From Faecalibacterium sp. UBA1762 (GTDB taxonomy: Bacteria > Bacillota > Clostridia > Oscillospirales > Ruminococcaceae): a stretch of DNA of 23,005 bases. The position numbers were made by a program, and so were the translations under genes. Below the pieces are notes generated by a model that did no database searches, was not told the origin of the DNA, and saw nothing but the letters and a program-made list of their open reading frames with translations. The stretch covers positions 1 to 23,005 of the forward strand of contig DCHC01000035.1 in assembly GCA_002314755.1 (NCBI GenBank), given 5' to 3'. Below, piece after piece: positions 1 through 7,865 of the stretch (positions are counted from its first letter, which is position 1; every line of letters begins with the position of its first letter).

Positions 1-802
1 GAATCAATTTATCGAGGTTCCCTATTATCAAAAGAGCCTTCTTTGCTGTTTTGACATTTTTGGCGCTCATGGCAATCGTTGCGCACTCTGACTGCGGAAA
101 GTAACAAAATGTCAGCGCGACAAAACGCATAATTGCTGTGCTTGTATTGGGTGCGAGCACATTCCACATAGATTGCGGCACCGTTGCAACAATATTATTG
201 ATACCTCCTGCACGGCAGATGGAAACAATAGAAACCAAAGATAGACCGCCCACCATTACCAAACAGTGAACAATATTCATCCAGGCAACACCCGTCAATC
301 CACACAGAGCCATCACCATCATAATGACTGCCGCTCCCCATGCCACCGGCTTAGGATCCAAATTTAACATAGGAGCAACAGTGCGCGCAAATGCGACCGG
401 CTGCACCGAAAACAACACACAATAGGTAATACAATTGATAACCATTGACGCTGCTCCGCAACGCCTGTCGAACCGCAGTGAGAATACCTCCGGAATAGAA
501 ATTGCACCTTCTTTAGACGCACAGCGATAAAACGGCACTAATGACAAAAACAAGATATATCCCATACCCATAGAAACCATGGGCAGATAGGGTGCAAAAC
601 CGCCAACATAAGAATCCTGTGCTGCACCGGTTGTAAATGCGCCCGCAAATGAGCTTGCAAGCAACAATACGCAACATAAAGGCAAATTTAATCTTTCCTT
701 GGCTACGAAAAAATCTCCGCTGTTTTTATTCCTTCGGCTGATAACGATGCCGACGGCTAATGTAACCGTAATATACAGTATGCAGATGATAAAAACAGGC
801 AT
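1..802 (-). CDS. Sodium:solute symporter family protein, partial (C-terminal part outside window)
   Basis: An open frame runs from an ATG at 802 to the window start without a stop, giving the first 267 residues of an integral membrane protein. Residues 1-20 form a hydrophobic helix, followed by a short basic loop (ISRRNKNSGDFFVAKERL) and several further hydrophobic spans. The segment SSFAGAFTTGAAQDSYVGG (about residues 56-74) matches the conserved early region of the SSS family (PF00474), where sodium and substrate sites lie. Family members are usually about 450-550 residues, so roughly half is missing. The start is supported by AGAGGAGG eight bases upstream. It begins 2 bases after the stop of the adenylation gene, so it is translationally coupled to the NRPS-like operon. 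It most likely imports a precursor for that pathway, such as an amine, amino acid or carboxylate. The substrate cannot be read from the sequence, and export of the product would be unusual for this family. Confidence 0.85.
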   Translation of the reverse strand, partial: MPVFIICILYITVTLAVGIVISRRNKNSGDFFVAKERLNLPLCCVLLLASSFAGAFTTGAAQDSYVGGFAPYLPMVSMGMGYILFLSLVPFYRCASKEGAISIPEVFSLRFDRRCGAASMVINCITYCVLFSVQPVAFARTVAPMLNLDPKPVAWGAAVIMMVMALCGLTGVAWMNIVHCLVMVGGLSLVSIVSICRAGGINNIVATVPQSMWNVLAPNTSTAIMRFVALTFCYFPQSECATIAMSAKNVKTAKKALLIIGNLDKLI

Positions 803-804
803 CC

Positions 805-2334
805 TCAGTCCTCCTCTGTTTCAATAAGAGACATTTCTTTTAGTTTTACACGATCTAATTTTCCGTTTGTGTTTTTGGGCAATTCTTTTAAATAGCTAAT
901 TTTCTGTGGAACCATATAAGGATGTATTTTGGCGGTCAGTTCTTTCTTTATTGCTATGGTTGTCTTCAGGCACTCCTTTACTCCATCTTTTACCACAACA
1001 TAGGCAATCAGCATCTTTGTGCGCACACCCTGCATTGCGGGTGCTACCGCACAAGCTTTTACACAATCAATCTGACCCAGGAAACGCTCTACTTCTTCAA
1101 GCTCAACCCGATAACCTCCAACCTTGACTAGATTGTTGGACCTTCCTATATAATAAATCAAACCGTCTTCATCCCGATATACCATATCATGAGAGTTGAA
1201 ACACCATTCCCCTGTTTCATTGCGGAAATAATTAACCTTTGTCAGCTCTTCATTTTGATAATAACCAGCAGTAACCATATCGGAAATAACTATCATTTCG
1301 CCAACCTCGCCGTTGGGAACAGGCTTTCCGTCCTCTCCGATAATTTCACAACGGGCATTAAAACCTGAATAGCCGATGGGCATCGGTTTATCCGACTCGA
1401 TCATCTCGTCTGTAATATCACAATACACCGGACCGATCGTCAACTCCGTTGCGCCATAACCGTTGCCCAGTACCGCATGGGGAAAAGCTTTGCGCATTTT
1501 ACGGGCAGTGCCATGGGAAACGGGTTCGCCACCCACAGTAAAGTGATGTAGATTTGTTACAACTTCTTCGCAAAAGCGTGGATCATCCAAACAGATGTCG
1601 GCAAAAGTCGGAGTGCAATCCAGATAGTGGGGGTTCATCTTTACTATGTAATCAATGAGCTGCGGATAATCCGAAGATAATTTTTTATCTACCGCAATAC
1701 ATATTGCGCCCATATATCCAAGTCCGTAATAAATGGTCGCTATAGACGAGGAAAAGGCATACGGGGTAAAATTCAACCAGCGGGGATTTTCAATTCCGAA
1801 GCTGCTGAACGATGCCCACCATACCGTAAATGCTTCAATATTTCTACGGGTAATCATTACACCTTTCGGTGCCCCTGTGGAACCGGAGGTATAGAAAATA
1901 CACACCATATCGTCTACACCTATCCAATTGCTGCTTTCCACCGTAATGTCGCTGTTCTCAGAAACAATTGCCGCCAAATCCGATGGAGTAACCACGGGGT
2001 ATCCACTCAAAGGAAATTCTACACTACCTGTCATCAAAATAACATCCGGGTTGCAGCTTTGTGTTATCTGTTCCACCCGTTGTCCTGGCAAATAGTTCGG
2101 GGTCATAACATAGGGACGACCTGACTTTAGGCAGGCGAGCAAAGCGGTAAGCATATCATGTTCTTTATCACCCCAAATCACAACAGGTCGCTTTTCGGGG
2201 AAGCTTTCCAACAGATAGGCTGCCAACGCCTCTGACCGCTCCTCCAGCTGACGGTACGACATTTCACCCTCTTTACCAACGGCTGCAATGCGTCCCTGTG
2301 CTGCAAACTTTTTTACATTTTCAATGATAAACAC
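805..2334 (-). CDS. Stand-alone DltA-like adenylation enzyme (AMP-forming ligase)
   Basis: This 509-residue single-domain ANL-family enzyme should activate a carboxylate as an adenylate and load it on a carrier protein. Core motifs are visible: YTSGSTGAPKGVM (148-160), NGYGATE (291-297), YYIGRSNNLVKVGGYRVELEE (394-414) and NTNGKLDR with the catalytic Lys at 492. The segment TPTFADICL (241-249) and the overall spacing resemble DltA, the D-alanine carrier ligase, more than large NRPS modules. Two pocket residues differ. The FDxS motif is FSSSI (194-198), losing the Asp that normally binds the substrate amino group. DltA's selectivity Cys in FCGE is Gly (VGGE, 267-270). The substrate is therefore probably not D-alanine and may lack an alpha-amino group. 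The start is GTG, with GGGAGAG seven bases upstream; no in-frame ATG fits. No dltB or dltD is nearby, so this is not a teichoic-acid D-alanylation operon. The DltC-like carrier at 5308-5550 is the likely partner. Confidence 0.88.
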   Translation of the reverse strand: MFIIENVKKFAAQGRIAAVGKEGEMSYRQLEERSEALAAYLLESFPEKRPVVIWGDKEHDMLTALLACLKSGRPYVMTPNYLPGQRVEQITQSCNPDVILMTGSVEFPLSGYPVVTPSDLAAIVSENSDITVESSNWIGVDDMVCIFYTSGSTGAPKGVMITRRNIEAFTVWWASFSSFGIENPRWLNFTPYAFSSSIATIYYGLGYMGAICIAVDKKLSSDYPQLIDYIVKMNPHYLDCTPTFADICLDDPRFCEEVVTNLHHFTVGGEPVSHGTARKMRKAFPHAVLGNGYGATELTIGPVYCDITDEMIESDKPMPIGYSGFNARCEIIGEDGKPVPNGEVGEMIVISDMVTAGYYQNEELTKVNYFRNETGEWCFNSHDMVYRDEDGLIYYIGRSNNLVKVGGYRVELEEVERFLGQIDCVKACAVAPAMQGVRTKMLIAYVVVKDGVKECLKTTIAIKKELTAKIHPYMVPQKISYLKELPKNTNGKLDRVKLKEMSLIETEED

Positions 2335-2399
2335 GACATGTCTCTCCCTGTGTTATAAAATAAAAACTAACCGTCAATATAAAATGCACATTGTTTTAC

Positions 2400-3728
2400 T
2401 CAGGATATCTGTGCCTCGGTAGCTTCCGTCCGCAAATCCTTTACAAGTACATCTTCCTCTTCAAGAATTTTATCCAAAACGGAGGAGAAGGTTGCGACGA
2501 TCTTCTCTATCTGGTCTGCGGTAAAGCTGCGGTTCTGATAGTTTACCTCCAACCGAAGGCTTTGGCTTTGCCTGTTATTCAGTAAACCGACATAGAACTG
2601 CCCCATAATATATCGGATGCTCGGCGCAATCAACTCTGTTTGCATCTTCTCATCCACATCCGCATAATCCATCGGGCTCAAAATAAACCACAGGTGATTG
2701 TAACCGAAACGCTTGATAAAGGTTTCCTTTGCGGCTAACAAAATTTGATCGGAGCTGGGGAACCGACCGTGGGCAAGGGAATTCAGATACTCCGGATAAT
2801 TCTTGCGGATATACTCCCGAGCAGTCATATCTTTTGGAATATCATAAAATACCGGCGAGGTATTAAAAATACAGGCAATGGTCTTGCGCAGTGCTGCCGT
2901 ATTCCGTCCGTGATTGACCGAATACAGCGCAAAGTTATCCTCCCCTGTCAGGCAATAGGTCGTCAAGGCCGAAAGTGTCATGATCAATGCCGGCAGTGTG
3001 GTACCCAGCGTATCGCACAGCTCCATCAGCTTAAGATATTTCTGCCCGTCGATAATAACATTTCTGGTGCCCAGATGACAGTAAAGCGGATTGCGCCCGG
3101 TGGGAAAGCTATAATGCGGCTGGTGATTATACGCATACCGCCAATACTTCTTGTCCGATTGATACGCCGCGCTCTTCATGTACTTATCTTCCTGCCGGAA
3201 GTACTCCAGTACGGAATATTCCTTTTCCTCCGGGGGCTCTTGTCCGGCTTTATAGCAGGCATAGTACCTGTCAAGCCGTTCGTGCATCAGTCCCTGACTG
3301 TAACCGTCACTGCAGATATGGTGAAACACCAGATACAGCCCACCGCCGGTACCTTTTTCGCACCGCATAATTGTTGCCTGCACCAGCTGCTTAGTGAAAA
3401 TGGACATAGAGGAACCGCCGTTTACGATCTGTTCAAATTCCTCCCGATCCGCCACCGTGCGGTATGTAACAGGGCAGGGCTCCGGTTCAGCAATATACTG
3501 TCTTAAACCGCCGCGCCAGCAGATATGCAGCCGCAGGGCATCGTTGCGACGCAACAGACACTGCAGCGCTTTTTCCATAGCGTCCGCATCAAAACCATCT
3601 TCAACATACAGCCCGAAATCAATCAGATTGCTGCGAAAAACCTCTTTCGGCTCCAGGCTGAAAAATGTGCCATACAGTATCTGTGACTGTGCCTTTGACA
3701 GCTTATAATAGATACGCTTGCTGCTCAT
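2400..3728 (-). CDS. Free-standing NRPS condensation-domain protein (C1)
   Basis: This 442-residue protein is about the size of one condensation domain with no adenylation or carrier domain attached. It carries an intact catalytic motif HHICSDG (residues 136-142), whose second His is the general base in the family. The segment RNDALRLH (61-68) matches the conserved early C-domain motif. The enzyme should catalyse attack of an amine on an acyl thioester held on a carrier protein. Its ATG at 3728 overlaps the TGA of the upstream condensation-like gene by 4 bases (ATGA), with GAGG just upstream, so the two are translationally coupled and probably made in fixed ratio. The next gene, the adenylation enzyme, starts 65 bases downstream. 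Acceptor and donor identities cannot be predicted. It could form an amide or, less likely, an ester. Confidence 0.85.
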   Translation of the reverse strand: MSSKRIYYKLSKAQSQILYGTFFSLEPKEVFRSNLIDFGLYVEDGFDADAMEKALQCLLRRNDALRLHICWRGGLRQYIAEPEPCPVTYRTVADREEFEQIVNGGSSMSIFTKQLVQATIMRCEKGTGGGLYLVFHHICSDGYSQGLMHERLDRYYACYKAGQEPPEEKEYSVLEYFRQEDKYMKSAAYQSDKKYWRYAYNHQPHYSFPTGRNPLYCHLGTRNVIIDGQKYLKLMELCDTLGTTLPALIMTLSALTTYCLTGEDNFALYSVNHGRNTAALRKTIACIFNTSPVFYDIPKDMTAREYIRKNYPEYLNSLAHGRFPSSDQILLAAKETFIKRFGYNHLWFILSPMDYADVDEKMQTELIAPSIRYIMGQFYVGLLNNRQSQSLRLEVNYQNRSFTADQIEKIVATFSSVLDKILEEEDVLVKDLRTEATEAQIS

Positions 3729-5131
3729 TTCAATACCTCACGAAGCAACTGACCTACCGTAATATCCGGGTTGTGCATGCCGGCCTTGAGCACCTTCATA
3801 GTACTGTCAAAGAAATCCTGCATTTCCTCTCTGTTGACCAGATGTGTCCGGTACTCGTAGTAGACATCCATACCGCCGTCCAGCAGGTTCGGCATAACAC
3901 CCATGTACATGGGCTGAATATAATACCCGATGGTAACCACACCGACCTCAACATCCCAGCCCTCCGGCGGAACAAACGCACCATGAGGAACCACGGTGTA
4001 CAGCAACGAGGCAGTGGTAGAACCGAATATTTTACGGTGTTCAATTTCATTTATGGCCGCATCCACATCAATAACGCTCAGATCGCAGTGGCGCATCATC
4101 TCACGGCTGACATTGGTCACGGTCTGCACCGCCTGTGCAAAGGTCGTTTCCTCATCCAGAACGGTGCGCAGAGAGATAGGGTTCATCATACACCCGCCAC
4201 AGCGCTTTTCTGCCAGGGTTGCGCGACGGTTCAGCAGATCGGAAACATGTACATCCCGCGTATAGTCATTATGGCGAGATAACCAGGTACGGATACCCAT
4301 GTAGATCAATGCGGACAGAGTCACCCCGTTTTCCAGACAGTAGCTCTGCATCTGCTCGGTATCCTGTTTGGAGATATGGTTTGTCAGTCTTTCTGTCTTG
4401 TCGTGGAACGGGTCGATACCGCTGATATAGAACAGGTCCGGATCCTTTTTCTTTTTGCGCAGTGCATTCAGCTGCCGCATACTGTCGATACCGGCATAGA
4501 AAGCATGGCCATACTGCCCGAAATACGCCTTATAAAAATCCTTATGCTGCTGCATTTTTTCGGTATCGGCAGCGCGGGCAAACTCTTTTTGCATCACATC
4601 CTCAAACCGGGAAAGGGGACGGGGCATTTCGGTGCCTTTTTCCATGGCATCGTAGACCTCCATCAGATCCTTGAAGAAAGAGAACACCGCAAACAAATCC
4701 ATACTGGCATGGGTGACATTGATATAAACACCGCTGCGTCCGTCCGGCGTGCGGAAGAACTTCATGCGCCACGGCTCGCCCTTGTCAAATTTCACCATCT
4801 TACCGGCGTCTTTTTCTAACCATGCCATCATATCCCGGTCGGTGAAACCGGCAAAATCCTGAAAAGGTATTTCCGGCAGCTCTTTTTCCGGTAGGAAATA
4901 CTGAAAATAGTTTATGCCCTTTTTGTAATAGGCCAGTCGAAGACAGTCATTCCGCTTGATTTCTTCCTTGATTGCATCACGCATCAGTTCAAAATCGATC
5001 TTTTTGCCGGTGATCATATAGAACGGAATTTGGACAACACTTTTGTGAATACTGCAAAGCAGCGCTTTCATTTCGGTAGATTGTGAGGAGGTCAACGGGT
5101 AAACCTTTACCCCTTCCGGTATTTTTTTCAT
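3725..5131 (-). CDS. Condensation / acyltransferase-like protein (C2) with altered HHxxxDG motif
   Basis: This 468-residue protein of the condensation/acyltransferase superfamily resembles stand-alone C domains and alcohol-acetyltransferase-like proteins. The active-site motif reads THASMDL (residues 140-146): the second His and the Asp of HHxxxDG are kept, but the first His is Thr and the Gly is Leu. The segment RNDCLRLAY (60-68) matches the early motif of the neighbouring C1 protein, so the pair may have come from an old duplication. The start chosen is ATG 5131, which has GAAGGGG about eight bases upstream. An in-frame ATG 63 bases further up lacks such a site and falls within the predicted transcript start region. 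A good promoter lies directly upstream at 5162-5190. It may act as a second condensing enzyme or as a release catalyst transferring the chain to a free amine or alcohol. Confidence 0.78.
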   Translation of the reverse strand: MKKIPEGVKVYPLTSSQSTEMKALLCSIHKSVVQIPFYMITGKKIDFELMRDAIKEEIKRNDCLRLAYYKKGINYFQYFLPEKELPEIPFQDFAGFTDRDMMAWLEKDAGKMVKFDKGEPWRMKFFRTPDGRSGVYINVTHASMDLFAVFSFFKDLMEVYDAMEKGTEMPRPLSRFEDVMQKEFARAADTEKMQQHKDFYKAYFGQYGHAFYAGIDSMRQLNALRKKKKDPDLFYISGIDPFHDKTERLTNHISKQDTEQMQSYCLENGVTLSALIYMGIRTWLSRHNDYTRDVHVSDLLNRRATLAEKRCGGCMMNPISLRTVLDEETTFAQAVQTVTNVSREMMRHCDLSVIDVDAAINEIEHRKIFGSTTASLLYTVVPHGAFVPPEGWDVEVGVVTIGYYIQPMYMGVMPNLLDGGMDVYYEYRTHLVNREEMQDFFDSTMKVLKAGMHNPDITVGQLLREVLK

Positions 5132-5161
5132 TTTAAAAACCCCTTCTTGGTTCGTTTTACC

Positions 5162-5190
5162 ATAATACAGAGTTGATGGAAAAAGGTCAA
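5162..5190 (-). promoter_or_regulatory. Predicted sigma-A promoter inside the NRPS-like locus
   Basis: On the minus strand TTGACC (5185-5190) and TATTAT (5162-5167) are separated by exactly 17 bases. This lies about 30 bases upstream of the C2 start at 5131, with a ribosome site between. It would give a separate transcript for C2, C1, the adenylation enzyme and the symporter. Confidence 0.6.
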
Positions 5191-5199
5191 ACAAGCAAA

Positions 5200-5262
5200 A
5201 GAACGGTTTGAAGCCTCTCTAAACCTTTTTAAAAAGATTTGCCGCTGTCATCAAGCCGTTCT
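5200..5262 (-). terminator. Possible weak terminator or attenuator hairpin between carrier and condensation genes
   Basis: On the minus strand AGAACGG and CCGTTCT form a 7-bp stem extended by TTGA/TCAA after one mismatch. The long loop itself contains a self-complementary T/A run (around CTTTTTAAAAAG). The downstream tract is only TTTTGCTTGTTTG, so termination would be partial at best. Its place just before the 5162-5190 promoter suggests a transcript boundary. Confidence 0.35.
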
Positions 5263-5307
5263 CTTTTATTGAAGAAAGCAGTCTGCCGCTCTCCGTGATT
5301 TAACGCT

Positions 5308-5550
5308 TTAAAGCTGCGCTTCAATTGCCGCGCACAGCTTATTTACGGTCCGAAAATCCTCCGGGCGCATCTGGGTAATATCCAGTTTTTTCCCCAAAGC
5401 GCTTTCCATTTCGTTAATCAGTGTCACAATACCCAGCGAATCCGCCAGATCGTTCTCAAAAAGATCCAAATCCAGGTTTTCCGTCATTTCGTCCTTCGCC
5501 AAACCCAGATTGTCCTCCATTGCGGAAAGCAAAATCTCTTGTACGTTCAT
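5308..5550 (-). CDS. DltC-like acyl/aminoacyl carrier protein
   Basis: This is an 80-residue acidic carrier protein. The phosphopantetheine attachment site is the Ser in LADSLG (Ser38). The surrounding LFENDLADSLGIVTLINEME closely follows the DltC pattern (LFEEGLLDSFGTVxLLLE), and the C-terminal DFRTVNKL also fits DltC. The start at ATG 5550 is preferred: GGTGG lies about 11 bases upstream and the product matches family length. An upstream in-frame ATG at 5589 would lie inside the end of the preceding carrier gene. It starts 16 bases after that gene's stop. The likely partner is the DltA-like adenylation enzyme at 805-2334, a pairing resembling DltA-DltC but without the membrane components DltB and DltD. 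A phosphopantetheinyl transferase must be supplied from elsewhere in the genome. Confidence 0.88.
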   Translation of the reverse strand: MNVQEILLSAMEDNLGLAKDEMTENLDLDLFENDLADSLGIVTLINEMESALGKKLDITQMRPEDFRTVNKLCAAIEAQL

Positions 5551-5566
5551 AATACGATTACCCACC

Positions 5567-5797
5567 TTACTGCTCTGCGTGTTCTTCAATGTAACCGATC
5601 AAATCGCGGATGTTCAGAATATCAGCCAGATCCTCCTGCTCAAACGCCACATTGTAAGCCTCCTCCAGCTCACCCAGCAGGGTGATAATATCAAAGGAGT
5701 TCATATTCAGATCGCGGATAAACGCCGTATCAGGGGTAATCTGTTCAGCGGGAAAATCCACATACTCAAGCAGCCGTTCTTTAATCTCTTCAAACAT
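5567..5797 (-). CDS. Acyl carrier protein
   Basis: This 76-residue acidic carrier protein has the attachment Ser at position 34 in DLNMNSFDIITLLGELEE, the usual four-helix ACP pattern. Pro16 and the T(21)PDTAF stretch match helix I-II loop positions of ACPs. The start ATG at 5797 has GGAGAA eight bases upstream. A longer in-frame extension to 5971 would run into the ligase gene and has a composition unlike an ACP, so it is rejected. The gene sits 100 bases after the acyl-CoA synthetase-like ligase, the most likely loader of its acyl group. It is only distantly similar to the DltC-like carrier next to it, so the two probably hold different substrates. Confidence 0.88.
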   Translation of the reverse strand: MFEEIKERLLEYVDFPAEQITPDTAFIRDLNMNSFDIITLLGELEEAYNVAFEQEDLADILNIRDLIGYIEEHAEQ

Positions 5798-5897
5798 CTT
5801 ATTTTCTCCGTTCGTTAAGTTATTTATGCAAGACAGTGATGTCTTAAAAACAGCATCAGCCACCGTTGCCCGGTGTACCTCGCCGCCCCGGCGTGTA

Positions 5898-7610
5898 TCA
5901 GCCCTGATGAACCTTCTCCACCTTAAAGCGCTGAATTTTCCTGGTGGTGGTCTTTGCAAACTCGGAATCAACCACCATGATATCCTTAATCCGCTTATAA
6001 GAGGGCATTTTTTTATTAAACGCCTCTACATCCGCCATGACATATGTATAGGGAGATTCATCCCCCCACGGCCCCGCGTAGTTGGGGTTTAGGTACACAG
6101 AGGCAAAAATGCCACTGCCCTCTTCATCCGTATAGACCACAACCTCCTGAATATAGGGGATGTGCGTCACCAGCAGTTCCTCGATTTCCTCCGGGTAGAC
6201 ATTTTTACCGTTGCTCAGGATAATCAGATTTTTTTTGCGGCCGGTAATGTACAGGAAACCGTCTTTATCCTGATGACCCAGGTCGCCGGTATCCAGCCAG
6301 CCATCCTCGCTCAGCACCCGTCCGGTGCTTTCGGGATCCTTGTAGTATCCCATCATCACATTGCTGCCGCGCACCAAAATCAGACCGTCACCGCTCTCGT
6401 TGGGATCAACAATCTTCACCTCGCAGCCGGGAATGACACGGCCCACAGAGCCCATCCGCTGATAGTCGGTAAAGTTTGCGGCAACCAGGGGCGCGCATTC
6501 GGAAATACCGTAGCCGTTGATCAGCGAGATGCCAATGCTGTCAAAAAAGCGGCAGCACTCCTCTTTCAGCGGGGCACCGCCCACCACAATCTGGTGCAGA
6601 TTATTGCCCATAAGCTCCAAAATGGGGTGGAACAGCTTATCCCGGCGGTCAATACCTACATGGCGCAGAATATTTGAAAGGCGTACACCGTTGCGGAACT
6701 TTTGCTCTTTTCCCTGCTCCTTCAGCTCCGCCTTGATCCGGCGTTCAATGGTCTCGACAATCATCGGCACCATGGTGGAATTGCAGGGAGAATACTTTGT
6801 CAGGTTTTGTACCAAATGCATCAGGTCATCATTGATGCACAGCGTATAACCCAATGCCAACGCGCAAAGCACATGGCAGTTTTTCTCATAGGAATGATGG
6901 ATGGGCAGACACGCAAAGGACTGGGAGTTTTCCTTAACACTGATATGGGTCAACGAACCGGAAATAACAGTGGTGATATTGCGATGTGAAAGCATAACAC
7001 TTTTGTTCGCTCCGGTCGTACCGGAGGTGAAAATGATATCGCACAAATCCCCCGGCTGTACTGTAGCATTGCGGTACTTTTCTGTCTGTTCCCGTGAAAG
7101 AAAACCACCCTGCTTAATCAGCTCCTGAACTGTTGTGCAGTTTTGCGGAATCTCCTTGCAAAGCTCGGCGCGCATGATCACCCAGCAACGGACCCCGCTG
7201 CATCGTGCCTGCAATTCCGGCAGCTTTTTCACCATCTTGCCAGTGATAAAAACCAGGTCGCAGTCGCTGAAATTAATCTGATACGCCAGCGTATCCAAAT
7301 CCAGCTCCCGATCCAGCGGAACAGCGGCCCCAACGCCGCACACGGTTGCCAGATAGACAGTGATCCAATCGATGGCGTTTTCCCCGATAATGCCCAAATG
7401 GCTGCCTTGATACCCCATTGACAGCAGCACAGCGCCCAAAGCAGTAACCCGTTCGTACAGTTCCCCAAAGGTTATGCTCTGCTCACGGTTACGGTTCTCG
7501 ATCTGACGCAATGCCACTTTTTCCGAATATTGTAAACAGACTGTGTCCAAACAGTCCTTCAGGGTCTCAAACCGGATATCGTTTTGCTGTGTTCCGATAT
7601 TACGATGCAT
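5898..7610 (-). CDS. Long-chain acyl-CoA synthetase-like AMP ligase (fatty acid activating)
   Basis: This 570-residue ANL enzyme of the long-chain fatty acid-CoA ligase type should activate a fatty acid as an acyl-adenylate and pass it to CoA or, as inferred here, to the adjacent carrier protein. Visible motifs are FTSGTTGANKSVMLSH (194-209), NGYGISE (365-371), DGWLDTGDLG (436-445) and GRKKNLIILSNGKNVYPEE (457-475). A C-terminal KTTTRKIQRF carries the candidate catalytic Lys at about 558. The phosphate-binding motif is unusual: the common PKGVM is NKSVM. The start ATG 7610 is chosen because AAGAAGGAA lies about seven bases upstream; an in-frame ATG at 7715 has no site. It is the first gene of the minus-strand locus. 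Because of its position next to two carriers and condensation proteins, I infer starter-acyl loading rather than beta-oxidation. No insertion typical of FAAL enzymes could be confirmed by eye. Confidence 0.87.
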   Translation of the reverse strand: MHRNIGTQQNDIRFETLKDCLDTVCLQYSEKVALRQIENRNREQSITFGELYERVTALGAVLLSMGYQGSHLGIIGENAIDWITVYLATVCGVGAAVPLDRELDLDTLAYQINFSDCDLVFITGKMVKKLPELQARCSGVRCWVIMRAELCKEIPQNCTTVQELIKQGGFLSREQTEKYRNATVQPGDLCDIIFTSGTTGANKSVMLSHRNITTVISGSLTHISVKENSQSFACLPIHHSYEKNCHVLCALALGYTLCINDDLMHLVQNLTKYSPCNSTMVPMIVETIERRIKAELKEQGKEQKFRNGVRLSNILRHVGIDRRDKLFHPILELMGNNLHQIVVGGAPLKEECCRFFDSIGISLINGYGISECAPLVAANFTDYQRMGSVGRVIPGCEVKIVDPNESGDGLILVRGSNVMMGYYKDPESTGRVLSEDGWLDTGDLGHQDKDGFLYITGRKKNLIILSNGKNVYPEEIEELLVTHIPYIQEVVVYTDEEGSGIFASVYLNPNYAGPWGDESPYTYVMADVEAFNKKMPSYKRIKDIMVVDSEFAKTTTRKIQRFKVEKVHQG

Positions 7611-7742
7611 ATTGTGTTCCTTCTTAGGTTTCTCAGTTTCTTTTTTCGGAATTGTAAATCTCCGCGCAGTAAAACACACCTGAAACAAGATAAATGTGCT
7701 ACGGTGCCAGGACAATTCTTGATATGAAAATAAGCCGTTTAT

Positions 7743-7771
7743 ATATTAATACCTGATGGTGCAAAAGTCAA
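7743..7771 (-). promoter_or_regulatory. Predicted sigma-A promoter of the NRPS-like locus
   Basis: On the minus strand TTGACT (7766-7771) and TAATAT (7743-7748) are spaced by 17 bases in an AT-rich setting. This gives a 5' leader of about 125 bases before the ligase start at 7610. The -35 element overlaps one arm of an inverted repeat, a possible operator. Confidence 0.55.
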
Positions 7772-7865
7772 GAATAAACGCATTTTATGGAAGACTTTTC
7801 CGATTTTTTTGGTATCTTTGCCTTAAATATTGACTGTTTGTTCTTCCCGGCTTTTTTTGGGGGGG

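Noticed and set aside
805..5550. A standard dlt operon for D-alanylation of teichoic acids, suggested by DltA-like and DltC-like proteins
   Set aside because: No DltB or DltD gene is present, condensation proteins intervene, and the DltA-like enzyme lacks the expected Asp and Cys pocket residues.
5567..5971. Longer 134-residue version of the first carrier protein
   Set aside because: The extension overlaps the ligase 3' end and lacks ACP character; ATG 5797 has a good ribosome site.
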